This document shows positions 8,880 to 17,182 of a stretch of 64,000 bases of DNA, piece by piece; within the stretch, counting starts at the first letter, position 1, and every line of letters starts with the position of its first letter. The DNA is taken from contig CALTTG010000009.1 in NCBI GenBank assembly GCA_943908475.1, positions 21,802 to 85,801 of the forward strand, in the 5' to 3' direction. A model generated the notes under the pieces. It was given only the letters and a program-made list of their open reading frames with translations, was not told the origin of the DNA and made no database searches. The position numbers and the translations under genes are program-made. Source of the DNA: an uncultured Burkholderiales bacterium (GTDB taxonomy: Bacteria > Pseudomonadota > Gammaproteobacteria > Burkholderiales > Burkholderiaceae_C).

Positions 8880-9923
8880 TCAGAAGGCGTGGCGGATGCC
8901 GACCTGCAGGGCGCTGACGTCCTTGCCGAAGGTCGTGGTCGGGCCGGTGCCGCTGGCAGCGTCAGCGGTGTACTTGGTGCCCGAACCGTTCTGGATCACG
9001 GTGCCGATGGCGTACAGCTTGGTGCGCTTGCTCAGGGCATGGATGTAGCCCAGGGTGTACTGGCTGGCACGGCTGCCGGCCAGGTCTTCGGTGGTGCCAG
9101 TGCCCACGCCAGCGCTGAAGGTGCCGTTGGTCGAGACCGGCACCAGCACGCCTGCCAGGGCTTCGGTGCGGTCCACGGTGGCCACGCCGCCCAGGTTGTT
9201 CACGCGCTGCACGCCGCCGGTCACCTTGAAGGCGCCGAAGTCGTAGCTGCCGGTCAGCAGGGTGTAGGTGGCATCCACCTTGGTGGCATCGGCCGCCTTG
9301 AACTGGCTGAGGGCCAGGCCAGCCGCGAAAGCGCCGGCGCTGTACTGAGCCCCCAGGCCGTACTTGTTGCCAGCGGTGTTGCCGGTGCCGGTTTCACCCA
9401 GGCCGGCCATGGCCGACACGGTGAAGCCACCGAAGCTGGCCGACTTCAGCACGATGCTGTTGTCCGAACGGCTGGTGGTCGAGACGATGCCGCTGGAAGC
9501 GGCCGAGCCGGCGCCCGTGCCATAGGGGTCGAAGGTGTCCAGCACGATGTACTGGGGAATGTTCTGGCGGCCCAGGCTCAGCGAGCCCAGACCCGCCTGG
9601 TTCAGACCCACCCACGACTGGCGGCCCCAGGTGTTGTTGGGGTGTTGCAGGCCGCCGTTGTCGGCGGTAATGCCCATTTCCAGCTGGTACTGGGCGCTCA
9701 GGCCCGAGCCCAGGTCTTCGGTGCCCTTGAAGCCCAGGCGCGAGGTGCTCACGCCTCCGCTTTGCACCTGCAGCTGCGAGCCGGTGCTGCCCTGGCCGTA
9801 TTGCAGGTACAGGTCGGCAATGCCGTAGAGGGTGACGGCGCTATGGGCCGAAGCGGCGAAGGGGGCGACCAGGGCCATGGTGGCGGCCAGGGCAGCCAGG
9901 GTCATTGGGTGCTTGCGTTGCAT
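8880..9923 (-). CDS. Outer-membrane porin inside the glt operon
   Basis: 347-residue Gram-negative porin with a signal peptide of about 27 residues ending near AASAHS, then the typical opening SAVTLYGIADLYLQYG and the C-terminal Phe (LQVGIRHAF) needed for outer-membrane assembly. The middle carries the loop-3 style segment around SLGRQNIPQYIVLDTFDPYG that constricts the pore. It would form a trimeric channel for small solutes. It lies 2 bases after the asparaginase gene and 33 bases before gltJ, so it looks co-transcribed with the importer and may be tuned to acidic amino acids; the sequence alone cannot show selectivity. It is one of three porins in the window but the only one embedded in a transporter operon. 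Confidence 0.92.
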   Translation of the reverse strand: MQRKHPMTLAALAATMALVAPFAASAHSAVTLYGIADLYLQYGQGSTGSQLQVQSGGVSTSRLGFKGTEDLGSGLSAQYQLEMGITADNGGLQHPNNTWGRQSWVGLNQAGLGSLSLGRQNIPQYIVLDTFDPYGTGAGSAASSGIVSTTSRSDNSIVLKSASFGGFTVSAMAGLGETGTGNTAGNKYGLGAQYSAGAFAAGLALSQFKAADATKVDATYTLLTGSYDFGAFKVTGGVQRVNNLGGVATVDRTEALAGVLVPVSTNGTFSAGVGTGTTEDLAGSRASQYTLGYIHALSKRTKLYAIGTVIQNGSGTKYTADAASGTGPTTTFGKDVSALQVGIRHAF

Positions 9924-9925
9924 GC

Positions 9926-11011
9926 TCAGTACTCCAGGAAGATGCGTTGAATTTGTTGGGTGTCGGTGGTCTGGGTCAGGGCCAGTGCGGTCAGCAAGCG
10001 GGCCTTCTGCGGGTTCAGGTCATGGGCGACCACCCAGTCATATTCGTCGTCGGGCTGCTCGGCATTGCGGATCACGAAGCCACCGCCGCTCACGCGTGAT
10101 GAGCGCACGATGACCACTCCCTTGCCGCGCAGTTCACGCAGGGCGGGCACCACGTCCTTCGAGACCGAGCCGTTGCCGGTGCCTGCATGGATCACGGCCT
10201 TGGCCCCTGCTGCTGCGAAGGCCTGATACGCCACCGGCGACACATTGCCGTGGCCGTAAGCGATGTCGACCTGGGGCAGGGCGTCGATCTGGTCGATGTT
10301 GAATTCGCTGTTCACGGTGTGGCGCTTGACGGGGGCGCGGAACCAGTGGGTCTGGCCTTCCACGACCATGCCCAGCTCACCCCAAGGGCTCTTGAAGGCG
10401 TCAGGGCGCACGTTCACGCTCTTGCTCACATCACGGCCGGTGTGGATCTGGTCGTTCATGGTGACCAGCACGCCCTTGCCAGCGGCAGCCGGTGCAGCAA
10501 CGGTGGCCACAGCGTTGTAGAGGTTCAGCGCGCCATCGGCCGACAGGGCGGTGCCGGGGCGCATCGAGCCCACCACCACGATGGGCTTGCGGGTGCGCAC
10601 GGTCACGTTCAGGAAGAAGGCGGTTTCCTCCAGCGTGTCGGTGCCGTGGGTGACCACGATGCCGTCCACATCCTTTTGCTTGCTCAGGGCTGAGACGCGC
10701 TTGGCCAGTTGCAGCAGGTGGGCGTTGGTGAAGCTTTCCGAGGCGATCTGGAAGACCTGCTCGCCACGCACATCGGCCAGGTTGCTGATCTCGGGCACCG
10801 AGGCCAGCAGCTTGTCGACCGGCACCTTGGCGGCCTGGTAGGTCGCGCTGTTGGCGGCCGAGGCGCCGGCACCGGCGATGGTGCCGCCTGTGGCCAGGAT
10901 CACGACCTGGGCTTTCTTGGCGGCCTGGGCCAGCGCATGCTGGGCGGGCACGAAGCCCAGTGCCAGGGCGGCGCCCACGGCGGTCAGCCAGCGGCTGAGG
11001 GGATGGTTCAT
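9926..11011 (-). CDS. ansB: Periplasmic L-asparaginase (type II)
   Basis: 361-residue asparaginase that hydrolyses L-asparagine (perhaps also glutamine) to aspartate and ammonia. A clear signal peptide of about 28 residues ends at HALAQA, placing the enzyme in the periplasm. The first catalytic Thr sits in ILATGGTIAGAG and the second catalytic Thr-Asp-Lys region begins at VTHGTDTLEETAFFL; VVGSMRPGTALSADG and the C-terminal AGTGNGSVSKDV segment are also family hallmarks. Placed between the binding protein gltI and the porin, it would turn periplasmic Asn into Asp, the substrate of the GltIJKL importer. A glutaminase-asparaginase next to the aau/aat genes of Pseudomonas is a known parallel, from memory. 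Confidence 0.94.
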   Translation of the reverse strand: MNHPLSRWLTAVGAALALGFVPAQHALAQAAKKAQVVILATGGTIAGAGASAANSATYQAAKVPVDKLLASVPEISNLADVRGEQVFQIASESFTNAHLLQLAKRVSALSKQKDVDGIVVTHGTDTLEETAFFLNVTVRTRKPIVVVGSMRPGTALSADGALNLYNAVATVAAPAAAGKGVLVTMNDQIHTGRDVSKSVNVRPDAFKSPWGELGMVVEGQTHWFRAPVKRHTVNSEFNIDQIDALPQVDIAYGHGNVSPVAYQAFAAAGAKAVIHAGTGNGSVSKDVVPALRELRGKGVVIVRSSRVSGGGFVIRNAEQPDDEYDWVVAHDLNPQKARLLTALALTQTTDTQQIQRIFLEY

Positions 11012-11192
11012 GTCTTCACTCCTTGTGGGGTTCAGGCAATGCAGCGGCTCGACCCGGCCACATTCAGGGTGTTGAGGGCCGTGTGCGGTGCTGCGAGGGT
11101 TGGAACGGCTGGGTGAGGTTCAGCGGGGGGCGGCAGTGCGTGCCCGACCTCGTTCGGTGGCCTCGGGCGCATGGCCCGGGCCACGCTTCATG

Positions 11193-12095
11193 TCATTCGA
11201 AAGGCTTGTCGTTGGGGGCCTTGAACAGGGCCTGCACGTCGTCCGACATCGGCCAGGCCAGGTTCAGGCCCTTGGGCGGGATCGGGGCCTGGAACCACTT
11301 GGCGTAGATCTTGGCGGCTTCGCCCGAGGTCATGGCCTTGGTCAGCGCGGCATCGACGATCTTCTTGAAGCCGGCGTCGTCCTTGCGCAGCATGCAGGCA
11401 TAGGCTTCTTCCGACATCGGCTTGCCCACCACCACCCACTCATCGGGCTTCTTGGCCTTGGCCTTTTCGCCGTAGAGCAGGGCGTCGTCCATCATGAAGG
11501 CCACGGCGCGGCCGGTTTCCAGCGTCAGGAACGATTCGCCATGGTCCTTGGCCGAGATGATGCGCATGCCGGCATTCTTCTCTTCGTTGTACTTGCGCAG
11601 CAGGCGCTCCGAGGTGGTGCCCGCGGTCACGACCACGTTCTTGCCGCTCAGGTCGGGGAAGTCCTTGATGCCCGAGGTCTTCTTGGTCATCAGGCGGGTG
11701 CCGACCACGAAGATGTTGGTCGAGAAGTTGACCTGGCGGGCGCGTTCGCTGTTGTTGGTGGTCGAGCCGCACTCGATGTCGACCGTGCCGTTCACGATCA
11801 AGGGGATGCGGTTTTGCGAGGTCACCGGCACCAGCTTGATGGCCAGGCCCGGCTTCTTGAGATCGGCCTTCACGGCCTCGACCACCTTGAGCATCAACTC
11901 GTGCGAGTAGCCCACCACCTGCTGCTTGTCGTCGTAGTACGAAAACGGGATCGACGATTCGCGGTGGCCCAGGGTGATGGTGCCGGTGTCTGCGATCTTG
12001 GACAGTGTGGGCGAGGCCGACTGGGCGTGGCTGCTCAGGGTGCAGGCGGCGAGCAGGGTGGCCGTCACGGCCGAGCGGATCATCAAGCGGTTCAT
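11193..12095 (-). CDS. gltI: Glutamate/aspartate ABC transporter periplasmic binding protein
   Basis: 300-residue substrate-binding protein, family SBP_bac_3, that captures glutamate/aspartate and delivers it to GltJK. The signal peptide of about 24 residues ends at LSSHAQ. The mature start LSKIADTGTITLGHRESSIP followed by FSYYDDKQQVVGYS is close to the start of enterobacterial GltI, and GTVDIECGSTTNNSERARQV is the ligand-pocket signature of the Glu/Asp subgroup. It is the first gene of the run and sits downstream of a near-consensus sigma-54 promoter. A 181-base gap separates it from the asparaginase gene, in which I see no second sigma-54 element and no clear terminator. Confidence 0.95.
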   Translation of the reverse strand: MNRLMIRSAVTATLLAACTLSSHAQSASPTLSKIADTGTITLGHRESSIPFSYYDDKQQVVGYSHELMLKVVEAVKADLKKPGLAIKLVPVTSQNRIPLIVNGTVDIECGSTTNNSERARQVNFSTNIFVVGTRLMTKKTSGIKDFPDLSGKNVVVTAGTTSERLLRKYNEEKNAGMRIISAKDHGESFLTLETGRAVAFMMDDALLYGEKAKAKKPDEWVVVGKPMSEEAYACMLRKDDAGFKKIVDAALTKAMTSGEAAKIYAKWFQAPIPPKGLNLAWPMSDDVQALFKAPNDKPFE

Positions 12096-12150
12096 GTCGG
12101 AGGTCCTTAACGAGTAGCCCGAGGTCAGGCGGTGATTGACCTGTGATGTA

Positions 12151-12167
12151 TCGCACGCCCTGTGCCA
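12151..12167 (-). promoter_or_regulatory. Sigma-54 (-24/-12) promoter of gltI
   Basis: The minus strand reads TGGCACAGGGCGTGCGA. The -24 element TGGCAC is exact, and GG and GC are separated by exactly ten bases as sigma-54 requires; only one T of the -12 TTGC is replaced by G. Transcription should start near 12142, about 47 bases before the gltI ATG. The presence of an NtrC-type activator at the end of the same run supports it. Confidence 0.75.
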
Positions 12168-12193
12168 GCCCGAGGTTCACGCTGGATTAATTG

Positions 12194-12206
12194 CAAGTTG
12201 TTGATT
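12194..12206 (-). promoter_or_regulatory. IHF-binding consensus between enhancer and sigma-54 promoter
   Basis: The minus strand reads AATCAACAACTTG, an exact fit to the IHF consensus WATCAA-N4-TTR, within an AT-rich tract (12184-12220) that stands out from the GC-rich surroundings. It lies midway between the -24/-12 element and the upstream dyads, where IHF bends DNA to let a bound activator reach the polymerase. Confidence 0.6.
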
Positions 12207-12233
12207 TCAAATGATTTTATGGGCGACGGCTGA

Positions 12234-12271
12234 GCCGAAGATTCGGCAATCCGGATTTCCGACCCGTCGGA
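12234..12271. promoter_or_regulatory. Candidate activator enhancer: overlapping dyads
   Basis: Three dyads are packed here: GCCGAA-GA-TTCGGC (12234-12247), TTCGG-CAAT-CCGGA (12242-12255) and TCCGAC-CC-GTCGGA (12258-12271). They lie about 92 to 130 bases upstream of the inferred gltI start point, the usual place for NtrC-type activators. The middle one is one base away from TTCGG-N4-CCGAA, which I recall as the AauR motif reported in Pseudomonas. The region also lies in the leader of the plus-strand pseudouridine synthase gene. Confidence 0.5.
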
Positions 12272-12350
12272 CGTACGGTGCGCCGAATGCCTCCAGGGGA
12301 GAACCCTGGCATGATCGCCAACCCGCTGTCTTCGTGCTTCCTGCCCCACC

Positions 12351-13088
12351 ATGGCCAAACGTCCTCGCCTGCCTGCCGGTCACAACACCCTTGACCAGAT
12401 CCTCTTCGACCAGGGGTTTGGCGCTCGTCGCGAATGCGAGGGTCTGGTTTGCACGGGGCTGGTCAGCGTCAATGGCGAGGTGGTGGACGATCCCGATGCG
12501 GTTTTCCCCGAAGACCGCTTGCCACTCGTCGTCGACGGCATGCCCTGGGTGACCCACGTCAAAGCTTTGATCATGTTGCACAAGCCTGCAGGCTATGAAT
12601 GCTCGCTCAAGCCGGGCGCTTGGCCGGGCGTGCACAACCTCTTGCCGCCGGCTTTGCGCAAGCGCGGACTGCAACCCGTGGGACGCCTCGACCAAGACAC
12701 CACCGGCTTGCTGCTGATGACCGACGACGGTCCGCTTCTGCATTCACTGACTTCACCCAAGAAAAATGTGCCCAAGGTGTACGAGGTCACCTGCAAGCAC
12801 CCGGTGACCGACGACCAGATCAAGAAGCTGCTGGCCGGCGTCGTGTTGGATGACGATCCAGAGATGGTGCAAGCCCATGCCGCCGAGCGTGTGGGGGGTG
12901 ACGACTCGTGTCATTTGCGACTGACTTTGCTGCAGGGGAAGTATCACCAGGTCAAACGCATGGTGGCCGCCGTGAGCAACCGGGTCGAAGGCTTGCACCG
13001 CAGCGAAATCGGCCGCCTGGCTCTGCCGGCAGATTTGCTCCCCGGACAATGGCGCTGGATCGACGACCCAGCCATCGTGCTGCCTTGA
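12351..13088 (+). CDS. rsuA: 16S rRNA pseudouridine synthase, RsuA family
   Basis: 245-residue enzyme that isomerises a specific uridine, by family 16S U516, to pseudouridine during ribosome assembly. An N-terminal S4 RNA-binding domain (about residues 10-60) is followed by the catalytic domain with the RsuA/RluB signature GRLDQDTTGLLLMTDDG, whose second Asp is the conserved catalytic residue. QGKYHQVKRMVAAVSNRV near the C-terminus is the conserved KYHQ(V)(K/R)RM motif. The ATG at 12351 gives a protein of normal length. The next gene, ribF, begins 22 bases later and may be co-transcribed. Related paralogues RluE and RluB are longer or lack this S4 arrangement, so RsuA is preferred. Confidence 0.85.
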   Translation: MAKRPRLPAGHNTLDQILFDQGFGARRECEGLVCTGLVSVNGEVVDDPDAVFPEDRLPLVVDGMPWVTHVKALIMLHKPAGYECSLKPGAWPGVHNLLPPALRKRGLQPVGRLDQDTTGLLLMTDDGPLLHSLTSPKKNVPKVYEVTCKHPVTDDQIKKLLAGVVLDDDPEMVQAHAAERVGGDDSCHLRLTLLQGKYHQVKRMVAAVSNRVEGLHRSEIGRLALPADLLPGQWRWIDDPAIVLP

Positions 13089-13110
13089 CCCCAGGCGCCA
13101 TAATCTCGCC

Positions 13111-14097
13111 ATGCAAGTCTTTCGCGGGTTTCACCATGCGGCGCTCGCCCCGGCGTGTGCCCTGACCATCGGCAACTTTGACGGCGTTCACCGTGGCCAC
13201 CAGGCCATGCTGGCCCTGCTGCGCTCTGAGGCTCAGCACCGTGGGCTGCCGAGCACGGTCATGACTTTCGAGCCTCACCCCAAAGATTACTTCGCCGCGT
13301 TGGCGGGCAAACCCGAGTTGGCGCCCCACCGCATCGCACCCCTGCGCGACAAACTGGCCGAGCTGGAGCGTTGCGGCATCGACCAGGTCGTGGTGCTGCC
13401 CTTTGACCAGCGCCTGGCCTCGCTCAGCCCGCAGGCCTTCATCGACGATGTGATCGTGGGCGGCCTGCGCGCCCGCTACGTGCTGGTGGGCGATGACTTC
13501 CGCTTCGGCGCCAAGCGCGCAGGCGACCACGACCTGCTCGACGCCGCCGGCACCGCCCAGGGCTTCGATGTGGCGCGCATGCGCAGCTACGAAGTGCATG
13601 GCACCCGGGTGTCGTCCAGCGGTGTGCGCGATGCGCTGCTGGCCGGCGACATGGCCCGCGTGGCCGAGATGCTGGGGCGCCCCTACACCATCAGCGGCCA
13701 CGTCATCCACGGCGCCAAGCTGGGCCGCAGCCTCGATTGCCGCACCCTGAACGTGCGTTTCGGCCATGAAAAACCGGCCACCTCCGGCATCTTCGTGGTC
13801 CGCACCCACGGCCTGGCCGAACAGCCCCTGGAGGGCGTGGCCAGCCTGGGCGTGCGCCCCACGGTGGAAGACGCCGGGCGCGTGCTGCTGGAGGTCCATT
13901 GCTTCGAGTGGCCCGAGGCCCTGGGCAAAGAAGGGGGCTACGGTAAAATCGTGCGCGTGGAACTGCTGCACAAACTCCGAGACGAAGCCCGCTACGACGG
14001 GCTGGAAGCCTTGCAGGCGGCCATTCACAAGGACATCGCCGACGCCAAGAGCTTCTTCCAGGCCCAGGGCCGTCAGACCACCCGCGACCGAATTTGA
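13111..14097 (+). CDS. ribF: Bifunctional riboflavin kinase / FAD synthetase
   Basis: 328-residue cytoplasmic enzyme that phosphorylates riboflavin to FMN and adenylates FMN to FAD. The N-terminal nucleotidyltransferase domain has TIGNFDGVHRGHQAML with the HxGH-like motif, then SSSGVRDAL (the SSTxxR equivalent). The C-terminal flavokinase domain begins near YTISGHVIHGAKLGR, with TLNVRFGHEKPATSGIF and GVRPTVEDAGR following. It is directly upstream of ileS and lspA, an order conserved in many proteobacteria and here separated from ileS by 162 bases. Only the synthetase and kinase domains are present, with no extension. Confidence 0.95.
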   Translation: MQVFRGFHHAALAPACALTIGNFDGVHRGHQAMLALLRSEAQHRGLPSTVMTFEPHPKDYFAALAGKPELAPHRIAPLRDKLAELERCGIDQVVVLPFDQRLASLSPQAFIDDVIVGGLRARYVLVGDDFRFGAKRAGDHDLLDAAGTAQGFDVARMRSYEVHGTRVSSSGVRDALLAGDMARVAEMLGRPYTISGHVIHGAKLGRSLDCRTLNVRFGHEKPATSGIFVVRTHGLAEQPLEGVASLGVRPTVEDAGRVLLEVHCFEWPEALGKEGGYGKIVRVELLHKLRDEARYDGLEALQAAIHKDIADAKSFFQAQGRQTTRDRI

Positions 14098-14259
14098 CGC
14101 GGGCCGACTGACCTGCTGGCGCGCGATGCGCCGGTGGCGGGCCCGCTGCTCCACACCTTTTGCAACGCCGGGTCGGTCGGCGATGCGCCCCCCGATTGCC
14201 GCAACCCGGCCACCTCGCCTTGCGAGGGTGCGCCGAGGTTCGAACCTGACGAGATCGCC

Positions 14260-17181
14260 ATGAGCCAAGATGCCAAGCCCGCCAAGGGCAACAAGCCTGA
14301 CGCCGCCCCCGAATCGAAGTACCGCGCCACGCTGAACATGCCGGACACCCCCTTCCCGATGCGGGGGGACCTGCCCAAGCGCGAACCCGCCTGGGTGGCC
14401 GAATGGGAAGCCAGCGACCTGTACGGCAAGCTGCGCGCGGCGCGCACGGGCGCCAAGAAGTTCGTGCTGCACGACGGCCCGCCCTACGCCAACGGCAACA
14501 TCCACATCGGGCACGCCGTCAACAAGGTGCTCAAGGACATGATCGTCAAGTCCCGCCAGCTGGCGGGCTATGACGCGGCCTACATCCCGGGTTGGGACTG
14601 CCACGGCCTGCCCATCGAGAACCAGATCGAAAAGACCTTCGGCCGCAACCTCAGCCGCGACGACGTGCAGGCCAAGGCCCGCGTCTACGCCGCCGAACAG
14701 ATCGACGGCCAGCGCACCGACTTCAAGCGCCTGGGCGTGCTGGGTGACTGGTCGCACCCCTACCGCACCATGGACTTCGGCAACGAAGCCAACGAGATCC
14801 GTGCCCTGCAAAAGATCATGGAGCGCGGGTATGTGTACCGCGGCCTCAAGCCCGTGTACTGGTGCTTCGACTGCGGCTCGTCGCTGGCCGAGTTCGAGAT
14901 CGAGTACATGGACAAGAAGTCCAGCACGCTGGATGTGGCCTTCCCCTGCGCCGAGCCCGACAAGCTGGCCGCTGCCTTCGGCCTGGCCTCTCTGCCCAAG
15001 GACGCCTTCACCGTGATCTGGACCACCACCGCGTGGACCATCCCCGCCAACCAGGCCCTGAACATGCACGCCGACCTGAGCTACGCCTTGGTCGACACGC
15101 CCAAGGGCCTGCTGGTGCTGGCCGAAAGCCTGGTGGACAAGGCCTCGGCCCGCTACGGCTTCGAGCCTGAACAGGTGAAGGTGCTGGCCACCACCTCGGG
15201 CGCCAAGCTTGAAGGCCTGAACTTCAAGCACCCCTTCGCTCATGTGCACGAAGGCTACAACCGCCTGAGCCCCGTCTACCTGGCCGATTACGTCAGTGCC
15301 GAAGACGGCACCGGCATCGTGCACGCGGCTCCGGCCTATGGCGTGGACGACTTCAACAGCTGCATCGCCCACGGCCTGAAGTTCGATGACATCCTCAACC
15401 CCGTGCAGGGCAATGGCGTGTACGAGGCCGAGCTGCCCCTGTTCGGCGGCCAGCACATCTGGAAGGCCGTGCCGGTCATCCTCGATGCGCTGCGTGACGC
15501 CGGCCGCCTGCTGGCCACCAAAGAGATCACGCACAGCTACCCGCACTGCTGGCGCCACAAGACCCCGGTGATCTACCGCGCGGCCGCGCAGTGGTTCGTG
15601 CGCATGGACGAAGGTGAGGGCGTGTTCACCGTGAGCAAGGCCGACAAGACCCTGCGCCAGCTGGCGCTGGACGCCATCGACCAGACCACCTTCTACCCCG
15701 AGAACGGCCGCGCTCGCCTGCGCGACATGATCGCCAACCGCCCCGACTGGTGCATCAGCCGCCAGCGCAACTGGGGCGTGCCGCTGCCCTTCTTCCTGCA
15801 CAAGGTCACAGGCGAACTGCACCCCGACACCCTGGCCCTGATCGACCGCGCCGCCGCGCTGGTGGAACAAGGTGGTGTCGAGGCCTGGTCCACGCTCGAC
15901 CCGGCCGAATGGCTGGGCGCCCAGGCGGCCGAGTACAGCAAGTCCACCGACATCCTCGATGTTTGGTTCGACTCGGGCACCACCTTCTTCCACGTGCTCA
16001 ACGCCAGGAACGGCAGCCACGCCGAAGCCGGTCACACCGAAGGCCCCGAGGCCGACCTCTACCTCGAAGGCCACGACCAGCACCGCGGCTGGTTCCACAG
16101 CTCGCTGCTGGCCTCGTGCGCCATCAATGGCCGCGCGCCTTACAAGGGCCTGCTGACCCACGGCTTCACCGTGGACGGCCAGGGCCGCAAGATGTCCAAG
16201 TCGGTGGGCAACACCGTGGCCCCGCAGGACATCAGCTCCAAGATGGGCGCTGAAATCATCCGCCTGTGGGCCGCCAGCACCGACTACTCGGGCGACCTGG
16301 GCATCGACGACAAGATCCTGGCCCGCGTGGTTGATGGCTACCGCCGCATCCGCAACACCCTGCGCTTCCTGCTGGCCAACACCTCCGACTTCAACCCCGC
16401 CACCGATGCCGTGCCGCTGGGCGAGCTGCTGGAGATCGACCGCTACGCGCTGGCCCGTGCCTCGCAGCTGCAGGAAGACATCCTGGCCCATTACGAGCGC
16501 TACGAGTTCCACCCCGTGGTGGCCAAGTTGCAGGTGTACTGCTCGGAAGACCTGGGCGCCTTCTACCTCGACGTGCTGAAAGACCGCCTGTACACCAGTG
16601 CGGCCGGTTCGTCGGCGCGCCGTGCGGCCCAGACCGCGCTGTGGCACATCACGCACGGCATGCTGCGCTGGATGGCCCCCTTCCTGAGCTTCACCGCCGA
16701 AGAGGCCTGGAAGGTGTTCAACCAGGGCCACGGCCAGACCGAGACCATCTTCACGGAAACCTTCTGGGATTTCCATGAAGCCGACAAGGACGCCGAGCTG
16801 CTGGCCAAGTGGGCCCGCATCCGTGCCTTCCGCGAAGAGTGCAACCGCCGCATCGAAGACGTGCGCACCCGCGGTGACGTGGGCGCCTCGCTGCAGGCCA
16901 ACCTGTTCGTGACCATTGGCACACAGGACGAAGCCGGTCAGCGCCTGCTGGCCGATCTGCGCAGCCTGGGCGACGACCTGAAGTTCGTGCTGATCGTGTC
17001 CAGCGTCGAGCTGGCCGAAGGCCACAGCACGCAGATCGAGGTGAACCCCTCGAAGGCGGCCAAGTGCGAGCGCTGCTGGCACTACCGCGACGATGTGGGC
17101 AGCAACCCCGAACACCCCACCCTGTGCGGCCGTTGCGACAGCAACCTGCATGGCGAGGGTGAACACCGCGAGCACGCCTGA
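14260..17181 (+). CDS. ileS: Isoleucyl-tRNA synthetase
   Basis: 973-residue class I synthetase that charges tRNA-Ile. The HIGH motif is HIGHAV and the KMSKS loop is GRKMSKSVGN; WDCHGLPIE is the usual early signature, and the CP1 editing domain lies between. The C-terminus has a zinc-finger pair (CERCWHYRDD and later CGRC), typical of the bacterial mupirocin-sensitive type. I start at the ATG at 14260, giving MSQDAKPAKGNKPD, rather than at an in-frame GTG at 14134, which would add 42 residues not typical of the family. The 162-base gap from ribF has no obvious hairpin leader. A 1433-residue open frame on the opposite strand is a shadow. Confidence 0.97.
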   Translation: MSQDAKPAKGNKPDAAPESKYRATLNMPDTPFPMRGDLPKREPAWVAEWEASDLYGKLRAARTGAKKFVLHDGPPYANGNIHIGHAVNKVLKDMIVKSRQLAGYDAAYIPGWDCHGLPIENQIEKTFGRNLSRDDVQAKARVYAAEQIDGQRTDFKRLGVLGDWSHPYRTMDFGNEANEIRALQKIMERGYVYRGLKPVYWCFDCGSSLAEFEIEYMDKKSSTLDVAFPCAEPDKLAAAFGLASLPKDAFTVIWTTTAWTIPANQALNMHADLSYALVDTPKGLLVLAESLVDKASARYGFEPEQVKVLATTSGAKLEGLNFKHPFAHVHEGYNRLSPVYLADYVSAEDGTGIVHAAPAYGVDDFNSCIAHGLKFDDILNPVQGNGVYEAELPLFGGQHIWKAVPVILDALRDAGRLLATKEITHSYPHCWRHKTPVIYRAAAQWFVRMDEGEGVFTVSKADKTLRQLALDAIDQTTFYPENGRARLRDMIANRPDWCISRQRNWGVPLPFFLHKVTGELHPDTLALIDRAAALVEQGGVEAWSTLDPAEWLGAQAAEYSKSTDILDVWFDSGTTFFHVLNARNGSHAEAGHTEGPEADLYLEGHDQHRGWFHSSLLASCAINGRAPYKGLLTHGFTVDGQGRKMSKSVGNTVAPQDISSKMGAEIIRLWAASTDYSGDLGIDDKILARVVDGYRRIRNTLRFLLANTSDFNPATDAVPLGELLEIDRYALARASQLQEDILAHYERYEFHPVVAKLQVYCSEDLGAFYLDVLKDRLYTSAAGSSARRAAQTALWHITHGMLRWMAPFLSFTAEEAWKVFNQGHGQTETIFTETFWDFHEADKDAELLAKWARIRAFREECNRRIEDVRTRGDVGASLQANLFVTIGTQDEAGQRLLADLRSLGDDLKFVLIVSSVELAEGHSTQIEVNPSKAAKCERCWHYRDDVGSNPEHPTLCGRCDSNLHGEGEHREHA

Positions 17182-17182
17182 C

